Assembly: GCF_038024065.1 (NCBI RefSeq)
Contig: NZ_CP150667.1
Span: 186,001-250,000, forward strand
Source: Polaribacter sejongensis
GTDB taxonomy: Bacteria > Bacteroidota > Bacteroidia > Flavobacteriales > Flavobacteriaceae
Length of the DNA: 64,000 nt
Direction of reading: 5' to 3'
A model generated the notes under the pieces. The model ran no database searches and was not told the DNA's origin. It saw only the letters and a program-made list of their open reading frames with translations. Each line of letters opens with the position of its first letter. Positions within the stretch are counted from its first letter, which is position 1. Position numbers and translations under genes: made by a program. Positions 9,563 through 17,426 of the stretch are shown here, in pieces.

Positions 9563-10600
9563 ATGAAAATATTAAAAAAATCTATAATACTAGCATTTAT
9601 TGCAATAATTAACTTAAACACTAGTTTTGCTCAAGAAAATTTAGACGTAAAAAAGCTTACTGATAATGAAGAGCTTAAAGAAATGGCAGTGTGGAAGAAA
9701 GAAAACAAAGAGGCTATTTACGCAACAACAGAGAGTAAGTTTAAAAAACCTAATTGGGGTCATTATACTCAAAAAGGAGATGTTGTTTACGCACATGTTT
9801 ATGATTGGCCAAAAGACGGAAAACTGATTATTGATAGAGAAATAAAAGTAAGAACAGCTTTCTTAAATTATGGAGATAAAAAGTTAAAAACAAAATTAAT
9901 AGACGGCAATTTAACTGTTTTTCTACCTAAAGAAGCGCCAAATAAGATTGCTACAGTTGTAAAGATACAATTAACACCTACAGAAGATTGGGCAAATTTA
10001 AAACGATATAGAAACGCAAATTCTCAATTAAAAGCCCCTACTAAAAAAGAAAAAAGAGTGGTGTTTATCGGTAATTCTATCACAGATAATTGGACTAGAG
10101 ATCATGGTTCGTTTTTTGAAGCAAACCCAACGTATGTAAATAGAGGTATCAGTGGTCAAACAAGTGCACAAATGTTGTTAAGGTTTAAACCAGATGTTAT
10201 TGAGTTACAACCAAAAGTTGTTATTATATCTGCAGGAACAAATGATATTGCAGGTAATAGAGGTTATATAGCTATTAACCGTATTGCTGCTAATATATTT
10301 TCTATGGCAGAGTTAGCAAAAGCAAATAAAATAAAAGTTGTTTTAGCTGCTGTATTGCCAGCTAGCAGTTATTCTTGGAGTCCGTCTGTAGAACCAGCAG
10401 ATAAAATCATCGAATTAAATAAACTAATTAAAGCATATGCTAAAGAAAATAAGATTGTTTATTTAGATTATTATACACCAATGGTAAATGAAAATAAAGG
10501 GTTGATAAAAAAATTAGGTAGAGATACTGTACATCCAAATGCTGCAGGTTATGACATTATGGAACCGTTAGTGCAAAAGGCTATAAAGAAAGCTATGTAG
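9563..10600 (+). CDS. SGNH/GDSL esterase fused to a GH29 C-terminal domain remnant
   Basis: 345 residues, signal peptide to about residue 24 (FAQ). Residues 28-135 match the GH29 protein next door. A short stretch VKKLTDNE mirrors the GH29 mature N-terminus (VKKLSDDE). The sequence then jumps straight to the GH29 tail (KEAIY, KPNWGHYTQKG, YAHVYDWPKDG). The TIM barrel with the catalytic Asp is absent. Residues about 160-345 are an SGNH hydrolase: FIGNSITDNW (block I with GNS, Ser172), NRGISGQTSAQM, SAGTNDIAG and DTVHPNAAGY, so the full catalytic set is present. It is likely a deacetylase of the polysaccharide. Near-identical DNA in the shared domain (around 9230 and 9790) points to a recent duplication. 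Confidence 0.88.
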   Translation: MKILKKSIILAFIAIINLNTSFAQENLDVKKLTDNEELKEMAVWKKENKEAIYATTESKFKKPNWGHYTQKGDVVYAHVYDWPKDGKLIIDREIKVRTAFLNYGDKKLKTKLIDGNLTVFLPKEAPNKIATVVKIQLTPTEDWANLKRYRNANSQLKAPTKKEKRVVFIGNSITDNWTRDHGSFFEANPTYVNRGISGQTSAQMLLRFKPDVIELQPKVVIISAGTNDIAGNRGYIAINRIAANIFSMAELAKANKIKVVLAAVLPASSYSWSPSVEPADKIIELNKLIKAYAKENKIVYLDYYTPMVNENKGLIKKLGRDTVHPNAAGYDIMEPLVQKAIKKAM

Positions 10601-10621
10601 TTTTAAATTAGATTTATAAGA

Positions 10622-10683
10622 TCATGTTTTATAGTAATTGAACCATGGTTTAAAAAGGTTTTAAATAAAAATAAATAACATTG
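10622..10683 (+). promoter_or_regulatory. Candidate operator plus -7 box, copy 3
   Basis: Arms TCATGTTTTA (10622-10631) and CCATGGTTTA (10643-10652) flank an 11-bp middle TAGTAATTGAA. The -7 box TAACATTG (10676-10683) starts 24 bp after the right arm. The heparinase gene starts 77 bp downstream of the box. Confidence 0.7.
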
Positions 10684-10724
10684 TTACAGCATTTATTATG
10701 TTGTTTTCAATGTTATTTTTTTTT
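10674..10724 (+). other. Inverted repeat overlapping the -7 box, followed by T-run (copy 3)
   Basis: AATAACATTG (10674-10683) and CAATGTTATT (10708-10717) form a perfect 10-bp inverted repeat with a 24-nt loop, and a T-run follows to 10724. The arrangement relative to the operator is the same as at 9473. Confidence 0.5.
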
Positions 10725-10760
10725 AGAAAGAATTTAAAAGCCATCAAAATTTAGAAGTAT

Positions 10761-13064
10761 ATGAAAAAAAGAGTTTTTCTTGTTATTTGTTTTCTGTCAG
10801 TATTTACATTATTTTCTCAAAAAAGAAATTATTTAATATATACAGATGTTAATATTTCAAAATTAAAAAATCAAATTTCAACAAATAAGTCTGTAAAAGA
10901 TAGTTGGAATGAACAATATAAAAAAGCCAAAGGATTACTAAAAAAAGATAAATTAAAATCTAAAGATGGACTTTTACTAGGTTTAGTTTATAGAATGACT
11001 GGCGAAGAAAAATTCGCTAAAAAATTAAAAGAATTACTGCTTAGTTATACTGCTAAGACAACATGGGAAGGAGCTACGTTATTAAAAAGAACACCCGCTT
11101 GGAGAGGTGGTTTAGGTACTTCTCATACAAGTTATGATATTGCTATAGGGTTCGATTGTATTTACAATTATTTATCAGAAACAGAAAGACAAGAAATTGC
11201 AGTAGATATTGTGCGTTTAGGCATCATTCCGGCAAGAGAAGATTGGTTAGAGCCAGAAAAAAATATGCATACGTATGACACTATGGGGCATAATTGGTGG
11301 AGTGCTTGTGTGTATATGTCGGGATTAACTTCTTTAGCTGTACGAAATGAAATTCCGGAAGCAATAAAATGGGCTAAAGAAATTGAAGAATCTGCCGTAG
11401 AGTGGATTAATTATACAGGAAGTGTATTGCAAAATAAACCACCAACTTTTGATAAAGATGGCGGCTTTTATGAGAGTATTGGTTATGCTACATATGCCGC
11501 ATCTCAATATTTTCTATTTATTTATGCTTATGAGAATGTTTTGCCTAATGAACCTACATACAAATCTCCAATACTTAATAAAATTGGCGATTTTTTTATA
11601 AACACAACTTATTATGTTAAAGGAGGAAAAGACCTTGCTGTTAATTTTGGTGATGCAGGCATAATAGCCAATGGAGATAGAATTGTTAGATTACTTTGGA
11701 ATTTAGGGTATCAAAACTCAGGATATCAAAACTATATAAATCATCTATCTAACGGAGAAAATAAAGATTCAAACGCTGCAGAAGCTTTAATTTTAAATCC
11801 TGATTTTAAATCTAAAGATTCAGTTTTTTCATCAACTAGACCTAAATCTCATCTTTATAAAGATATGGGATGGGCAACTATGCGAAATTCTTATGATGAT
11901 AATGAAACGATGTTGGCTGTAAAATCTGGTTTTACCTGGAATCATGCGCATGCAGATGCGGGTTCGTATATTTTATTTCATAATGGTAAAAATTTAATTA
12001 TAGATTCTGGTGGAGCTAGTTATTTAAGTCCGTTGTACACGGAGTTTTATTGCCAAAGTGAAGCACATAATGTTATCTTTTTTGATGGAAAAGCTCAGAA
12101 TAGAAAGGATCCTTATTTTGGAACTGTTAATGCTGGATCTTTACATAATTTGGTAGAAGGAAAAGATTTTAAATATCTATTAGCAAATGCTACAGGACCA
12201 TATTCTCACATTTTAGAGCGTAATTATAGAAGCTTTATTTGGGTTGGTGATGTAATTTTAGTAATAGATGATTTGTTAGCTTCTAAACCAGGTAAGTTTG
12301 AATGGTTATTACATTACAATGGAGAATCTCAATTAAAAGGTGGTATCGATTTAACCATAAAAAATGAAGATGCAAAAATAAGAGTTCGTCCTCTTTTTCC
12401 AAATACATTTCCTCCAGGAGGAGAGCGTCCTCACGATTTTCCAGAGCACATGTTGTTAACAGAAAAAATTGGGCACGAAGATCATCATCCAGAAGAAGAA
12501 AAACCATTTTGGTCTATCAGTCATTTTGAAGAAACAGCGAGAACTAAATTTGTTTCAGCAATAATTTTAGAAACAGATGAAAATGAAAATAAATTACCCA
12601 TAATAACTAGAGAGCAAGGTAAAGATTATTTAAAAGTTTCGATAACTCAAAAAGGAGAAACAACAGAAGTTTATTTTAATCTATTAGCAGATGGTCGCTT
12701 AAAACATAGAAACAGTTTAATAAATATTGATGGTTGGCAAACGGATGCATACATTACTGTTTTAAAATTTGATGAAGGAGTTGATAAAACCAATATCAAC
12801 AATATTAATGAGGTTTTTATAACACACGGAAGTTATTTGCGAAGAAACGGACAAGTATTAATACATGCTTTATCTAAGTACACTGCTTTAGTAGAAAATT
12901 TTGGAGAGAATCCGAATATTAATTTTCAAGGACAACCAAACGCAACAGTAAATCTTTATAGTCCTAAAAATATCAATAATTTAAAATTAAATGGTGCTGC
13001 TAAAAAGGGGACTTATAATGCTTCTAAAAAAATAATAAAAGTATTAATTAGAGATAATAAATAG
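10761..13064 (+). CDS. Heparinase II/III family protein (putative polysaccharide lyase)
   Basis: 767 residues, signal peptide ending near FSQ (about residue 19). A helical toroid contains HTYDTMGHNWWSACV and KDGGFYESIGY (about 230-241). The beta-sandwich has WNHAHADAGSYILF (about residue 393) and EAHNVIFFDG. These are the typical heparinase II/III signatures: a toroid Asn/His region, a Tyr in the GGFYESIGY segment, and an A-H-A-D-A-G His motif. It probably cleaves a uronic-acid-containing chain by beta-elimination. It differs clearly from the 916-933-residue paralogs in this locus and belongs to another branch of the superfamily. It is a single-gene unit with its own operator, closed by a terminator near 13.2 kb. 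Confidence 0.87.
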   Translation: MKKRVFLVICFLSVFTLFSQKRNYLIYTDVNISKLKNQISTNKSVKDSWNEQYKKAKGLLKKDKLKSKDGLLLGLVYRMTGEEKFAKKLKELLLSYTAKTTWEGATLLKRTPAWRGGLGTSHTSYDIAIGFDCIYNYLSETERQEIAVDIVRLGIIPAREDWLEPEKNMHTYDTMGHNWWSACVYMSGLTSLAVRNEIPEAIKWAKEIEESAVEWINYTGSVLQNKPPTFDKDGGFYESIGYATYAASQYFLFIYAYENVLPNEPTYKSPILNKIGDFFINTTYYVKGGKDLAVNFGDAGIIANGDRIVRLLWNLGYQNSGYQNYINHLSNGENKDSNAAEALILNPDFKSKDSVFSSTRPKSHLYKDMGWATMRNSYDDNETMLAVKSGFTWNHAHADAGSYILFHNGKNLIIDSGGASYLSPLYTEFYCQSEAHNVIFFDGKAQNRKDPYFGTVNAGSLHNLVEGKDFKYLLANATGPYSHILERNYRSFIWVGDVILVIDDLLASKPGKFEWLLHYNGESQLKGGIDLTIKNEDAKIRVRPLFPNTFPPGGERPHDFPEHMLLTEKIGHEDHHPEEEKPFWSISHFEETARTKFVSAIILETDENENKLPIITREQGKDYLKVSITQKGETTEVYFNLLADGRLKHRNSLINIDGWQTDAYITVLKFDEGVDKTNINNINEVFITHGSYLRRNGQVLIHALSKYTALVENFGENPNINFQGQPNATVNLYSPKNINNLKLNGAAKKGTYNASKKIIKVLIRDNK

Positions 13065-13174
13065 AGCTTATAGTTATCATTCTTTTTTATATTTTTAAAA
13101 AGAACAAGTAGTTATTATTCTTATTTATAGAAGAACTTTATCAGCAATAAAAGTAGTAATTCTGTTAAAATGTT

Positions 13175-13210
13175 TAAAAATCGGTTCATTTATTTGAATC
13201 GATTTTTTTT
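13175..13210 (+). terminator. Rho-independent terminator after the heparinase gene
   Basis: Stem AAAATCGGTTC pairs with GAATCGATTTT (one G-T wobble) around an 8-nt loop and is followed by a T-run. The preceding 110 bp show nothing recognisable. Confidence 0.75.
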
Positions 13211-13284
13211 AGGTCTAATAATTAACTCTTTAACATCTAGTTATAGTCTTTTTAAAGAATGGAAAAATTTAGTGTATTAAAGGG

Positions 13285-13346
13285 TTTTAATTAGAGCTAT
13301 ATGAATCATAATTAATATAACCTTTAACAAGATTATATTAAAATTG
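13285..13346 (+). promoter_or_regulatory. Candidate operator plus -7 box, copy 4
   Basis: The left arm TTTTAATTAG (13285-13294) is weak and the right arm TCATAATTAA (13306-13315) is good; the 11-bp middle ends in TGAA. The -7 box TAAAATTG (13339-13346) starts 24 bp after the right arm. The gene starts about 100 bp downstream at 13446. Confidence 0.62.
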
Positions 13347-13445
13347 TATCAATATAAAAAGGTCATATAAATTAATTGCTGATGTTGTTTTATCAATATC
13401 ATCGTTTATGGTTATGATATTAATAAAAACCTAACACAAAAGAAT

Positions 13446-15104
13446 ATGAATGAATTTAAAACTACTTTTTTAACATCACTATTTTTTATAGCTTTTCTAT
13501 TTATAGGGTTTGAAGCTAAATCACAAACCCTTCAGGTATTAGAAGAAGGTACTGCAGGAAATACAACTGGGCAAATGCTAAGCAGAATAAATTCGTCAGT
13601 TTTTGCTAACAATCCAACAACTACAATTGTTTTGGGAGGTACCAATGATTTTACTAATATTGGTAAACTTAATTCGGTTAATGTTTTTGAAACGAATATA
13701 AGAAGTATTGTAGATCAGATCATTGCAGATGGTGGAAATTTAATTTTAATGACAATTCCTCCTGTTATAGAATCGGTTTTTTTAAGTGATAAAGACGAAA
13801 GTTTATGGACGGATGGTCCTAACAACCTAATTATTCAGGGTAATGAAGTTCTAAAAAAAATTGCAGTTGAAAAAAATATTGTACTTGTAGATTTGTATAC
13901 GCTATTTAATAATAAGCCTAGTTTATTCTCTAGTGATGGTGTACATCAAACAGAGGCAGGTTCTCAACAAATAGCAAATCTGTTGTATGACGTTTTTGTT
14001 GATAAAGGTTTTTCTACTACTAAAATTATATGTTTTGGTGATAGTATTACAAACCGTTATCCAAGTTTTTTATATAACACATTGCTACCTTTAGTGGGGC
14101 CGCAAACAGTTGGTAATACTTTTACCGTTGGCGATTTTAGTTATATAGTAACAGGTACCTCTCCAAACGAGATAAAATTAACAAGTAGTACTGCTTCCGG
14201 AAGTTTTTCTATACCAGCATCTGCTACAGATTCAGCAACATCTACAACTTATAACCTTACAGAAATTGGTAAAAATGTATTTTTAAGTAATAAAAGTATT
14301 GGAGCTGTTGTTGTTCCTGATGGGGTAATTACTCTTGGAGAAAATGCATTTAACAGTTCTTCGGTAACAAGTGTTATGCTTCCTAATTCTTTAAAAACAA
14401 TTGTGTTTCGTGCATTTAGAGGTGCATCTAATTTAACAAGTCTTACACTTCCAAATTCTATAAAAACTGTTGGTGATCAAGTATGGCACAGTTCTGGGCT
14501 TACAGATATTGTTTTTCCTAGTTCTGTAACATCTGTAGGTACTCATACATTTTATTCATCTAATAATTTAATTAGCGCTACACTTGGTAGTTCTATGCCA
14601 GCAATAACAAATCGCATGTTTTATCAAACACAAGTTAAAGAATTAACGGTTCCTGCATCAATAACTACCTTTGATGAAGGTAGTTGGACTGGCTCTGGTA
14701 TAACAAAATTAATAGTTGAAGGAACAACACCTGCAATAATTAATTCAGCTTGGGCTGGTACCGCAGCAAATATAACGGCATATGTACCTAGCGCTAGTTT
14801 AGCTATTTATAAGGCAGCGCCTATATGGGGAAATATGACAATTTTAGATGCAACAACATTAAGTACAATAAGTTTAAAGAAAGATTTAGATTTTAGTATT
14901 TATCCTAATCCTTCAAATGAAGCCATTTCTATAAAAAGTAAAGATTTAACAAATCTAGATGTTACCGTTTTAGATGTAAATGGTCGCGTTTTATTAAAGA
15001 CAACAAAGAATCAGTTTAATATTTCTAAGTTAACTTCTGGTGTATACTTTATTAGGGTTAAAAGTGGAAATAGCGAATCTGTAAAAAGATTTGTAAAGAG
15101 GTAG
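13446..15104 (+). CDS. Secreted SGNH-like protein with permuted blocks, BspA-type LRR region and T9SS sorting domain
   Basis: 552 residues, signal peptide to about residue 27 (KSQ). The mature protein starts at SGNH block II (GTAGNTTGQML, Gly38). It continues with block III (GGTND, Asn67) and block V (SSDGVH, Asp164/His167), and only then shows block I, FGDSITNRY with Ser200. The usual order is I-II-III-V, so the domain looks circularly permuted, with all catalytic residues present. Residues about 225-460 are LRR_5/BspA-like repeats (VPDGVITLGENAF, LPNSIKTVGDQVW). A C-terminal sorting domain (IYPNPSNEAISI to the end) marks export by the type IX system. Alternatives are two truncated SGNH copies in tandem, or loss of activity. 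It is a single-gene unit between two terminators. Confidence 0.8.
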   Translation: MNEFKTTFLTSLFFIAFLFIGFEAKSQTLQVLEEGTAGNTTGQMLSRINSSVFANNPTTTIVLGGTNDFTNIGKLNSVNVFETNIRSIVDQIIADGGNLILMTIPPVIESVFLSDKDESLWTDGPNNLIIQGNEVLKKIAVEKNIVLVDLYTLFNNKPSLFSSDGVHQTEAGSQQIANLLYDVFVDKGFSTTKIICFGDSITNRYPSFLYNTLLPLVGPQTVGNTFTVGDFSYIVTGTSPNEIKLTSSTASGSFSIPASATDSATSTTYNLTEIGKNVFLSNKSIGAVVVPDGVITLGENAFNSSSVTSVMLPNSLKTIVFRAFRGASNLTSLTLPNSIKTVGDQVWHSSGLTDIVFPSSVTSVGTHTFYSSNNLISATLGSSMPAITNRMFYQTQVKELTVPASITTFDEGSWTGSGITKLIVEGTTPAIINSAWAGTAANITAYVPSASLAIYKAAPIWGNMTILDATTLSTISLKKDLDFSIYPNPSNEAISIKSKDLTNLDVTVLDVNGRVLLKTTKNQFNISKLTSGVYFIRVKSGNSESVKRFVKR

Positions 15105-15275
15105 TATTTAATTTAAACTCTTTATAAGTACTAATAGGTTTTAAAACAGAAACTGCTGAGGTTTATTATAGAAATTAAAGAATTTGATAAAGTTATTCCG
15201 TTAGAAAAATTGATTGAAAAACAGTTTAAATATAAAAATTATTTTATAAAACAAAGTGCAATTATTTATAAGCGT

Positions 15276-15307
15276 AAAAAGCTCAGAATTATTTCTGGGC
15301 TTTTTTT
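15276..15307 (+). terminator. Rho-independent terminator after the SGNH/LRR gene
   Basis: AAAAGCTCAGA pairs with TCTGGGCTTTT (one wobble) across a short loop and is followed by seven Ts. Confidence 0.78.
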
Positions 15308-15368
15308 ATATAGCTGTTGCTAAAATTAATATATGTAGGGTTTACAATCGTTTTAACTTCTAAAAGGG

Positions 15369-15430
15369 TAATATGTATAATTAAAGGAATCATATTTCAT
15401 ATAAAAATCAGAAAGTTTTCTTTAAAATTG
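15369..15430 (+). promoter_or_regulatory. Candidate operator plus -7 box, copy 5
   Basis: Arms TAATATGTAT (15369-15378) and TCATATTTCA (15390-15399) are weak, but the middle AATTAAAGGAA closely matches the copy at 48.2 kb. The -7 box TAAAATTG (15423-15430) starts exactly 24 bp after the right arm. The first gene of the operon starts 27 bp after the box. Confidence 0.6.
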
Positions 15431-15456
15431 ATGTTATATATAAAGTCCAATAAAAA

Positions 15457-17415
15457 ATGAGATTTGAAAAAAAAATAACTTGGCTGTTAATTTTAGTACT
15501 TGTATTTGCTGCTTGTGATAGTGATAAAAAAACAACGAACCAAAAAGGATCTTTAGATATAGCATCGTTTTTAAAATATGCTGATGGAAATAAAATTTAT
15601 CCATCAGAAAAACAAATAGAAATATTGAAAGCTGTAATGCCAAAAGAAGCTTTTCAACCAGCTCCATCTATAACAGACAGAAAATATTGGGATAAAATAG
15701 CTAGAATGCCATCTGGAAAATCTTATTTAGAAAAAGCAATTTCTTTGTTACCAAAAGCACCAGAAGTACCTATTACAGACGAAATTTACAGAAGAGCAAA
15801 TAAAGAAGGGAACAGACAAATTTATAAACCGAGATATTACAGAACGATGGATCGTTTAGAGCATTTTATTTTGGCTGAATGTATCGAAAATAAAGGACAA
15901 TTTATTCCTCAAATAAATACCTATGTACAAGCTATTATGGATATGAAATCGTGGTTACACCCTAATCATGACGATAGAAATAACACTGTTTTAGAAGGAA
16001 AAAGAATGACGATAGATTTAGGAGCAAGAAAATTTGGTTCTGTGATGGTTTTAGCAAAATCGTTATTAGGTGACGTTCTTTCTAGAGAAATGCAAACTCA
16101 AATAACAACAGAATTACAAATAAGAATTACAGATTCTTATTTAAAAAGTACCAAAAGGTTAGACAAAAATAATACTTGGATTGATGGAACAAACAACTGG
16201 AATTCTGTGTGTACAAGTGGATCTGTATTTGTAAGTATTACCAATGCTAAAAGCTATGATGAACGTTTGGGAGCAGTTGGTGCTGCAATAAACGGAATGA
16301 AATATTATTTAAGTGGTTTTGGTGATGATGGTTATTGTTCTGAAGGCTTAGGATATTGGGGGTATGGTTTTAGTCATTATTTATATTTAGCACAAATTAT
16401 ACATGAATATACTGATGGAAAAGTCAATATGTTTGAAGGAGAAGATTTCGGAAAATTAAAAAGAGTTGGTAATTTTCCTGAGCATTTTGAAATTCAAAAC
16501 GGAACTTGCGCACCTTTTGCAGATGGCGTTTCGCACACATCTAGTAAAGGAAGTAATTTTGCAAATGTATTGTCTTCAAAATATTATGGAGCAATAAAAC
16601 CTACTGAAATTAGATTTGAAGAAGCCGTAGAACAAATTATTGCGTGGAATAATCCAGAATTATTCAGTCCAAATACAGAAGTTTCAGAAACTAAAACCTT
16701 AGAAAATCATACTTATTTTGAAGATTTTGGAATGATCATCTCTAGAGGTAAACAAAAAACACCTTTTTCAATAGCCGTAAAAGCAGGTCATAATGCAGAG
16801 AATCATAATCATAGTGATGTTGGTACGTATATTTTGGTGTTAGATGAAGATTTAATTTCTGGTGATATCGGGGCTCCTTCATACAGAGCAGGTTCTTTTT
16901 CTCCGCATAACAAAGCAAGAAGTTCTTGGGGACATCCAGTACCTAGAATTAACGGAAAGTTACAATCTAACGGAATTCAATTTAAGGGAGAAATTATAGA
17001 AACTGTCTTTAGCGAAACTTCGGATAAAGTTGTAATGGATTTAAAACCTGCTTATGAATTATCGATGTTAAACTCTTTAAAAAGAATAGTGATAAATGAT
17101 AAGTCAGCAAACGGGATTATAACTATAAAAGATGATTTTGTAGCTTCTAAAAATGTTGATTTCGGAACCGCAATTATGACATATTCTAATTACAAAATTC
17201 TAAACGCAACGACATTAATTTTATCAGGAAAAAGTCAAAAAGTAAAAGTAGAAATAAAAAGTACTGGTGGTAAAGTTACTTTTAATCCAGAACCTGTTCC
17301 TGTTAAACATTTAAGAGAAGGAAAGGATGCTAAGAGAATTGGTATCGATTTTGAAAACAAACTTAAAAAAGGAGCCATAACAATTATTTATACGCCAATA
17401 TTGTCATCAAAATAA
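15457..17415 (+). CDS. Heparinase II/III-like lipoprotein (putative polysaccharide lyase)
   Basis: 652 residues with a lipoprotein signal (LVLVFAAC, Cys20), so it is membrane-anchored. A helical toroid (about 60-400) contains NTWIDGTNNWNSVCTSG and GFGDDGYCSEGLGYWGYG, with the candidate family Asn and Tyr. The beta-sandwich region has ENHNHSDVGTYIL (about residue 447), the His motif of heparinase II/III proteins. It probably cleaves uronic-acid bonds on oligosaccharides at the cell surface or in the periplasm. It heads a four-gene operon with GH95, GH3 and an unassigned protein, which suggests these act together on the same fucosylated oligosaccharide. Confidence 0.85.
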   Translation: MRFEKKITWLLILVLVFAACDSDKKTTNQKGSLDIASFLKYADGNKIYPSEKQIEILKAVMPKEAFQPAPSITDRKYWDKIARMPSGKSYLEKAISLLPKAPEVPITDEIYRRANKEGNRQIYKPRYYRTMDRLEHFILAECIENKGQFIPQINTYVQAIMDMKSWLHPNHDDRNNTVLEGKRMTIDLGARKFGSVMVLAKSLLGDVLSREMQTQITTELQIRITDSYLKSTKRLDKNNTWIDGTNNWNSVCTSGSVFVSITNAKSYDERLGAVGAAINGMKYYLSGFGDDGYCSEGLGYWGYGFSHYLYLAQIIHEYTDGKVNMFEGEDFGKLKRVGNFPEHFEIQNGTCAPFADGVSHTSSKGSNFANVLSSKYYGAIKPTEIRFEEAVEQIIAWNNPELFSPNTEVSETKTLENHTYFEDFGMIISRGKQKTPFSIAVKAGHNAENHNHSDVGTYILVLDEDLISGDIGAPSYRAGSFSPHNKARSSWGHPVPRINGKLQSNGIQFKGEIIETVFSETSDKVVMDLKPAYELSMLNSLKRIVINDKSANGIITIKDDFVASKNVDFGTAIMTYSNYKILNATTLILSGKSQKVKVEIKSTGGKVTFNPEPVPVKHLREGKDAKRIGIDFENKLKKGAITIIYTPILSSK

Positions 17416-17426
17416 AAGGATAAAAT

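Noticed and set aside
15153..15323. A 56-codon open stretch after the SGNH/LRR gene (reads IKEFDKVIPLEKLIEKQF)
   Set aside because: It has no plausible start codon and runs through the terminator hairpin at 15276-15307. It could be a faint remnant of an older gene but cannot be supported.
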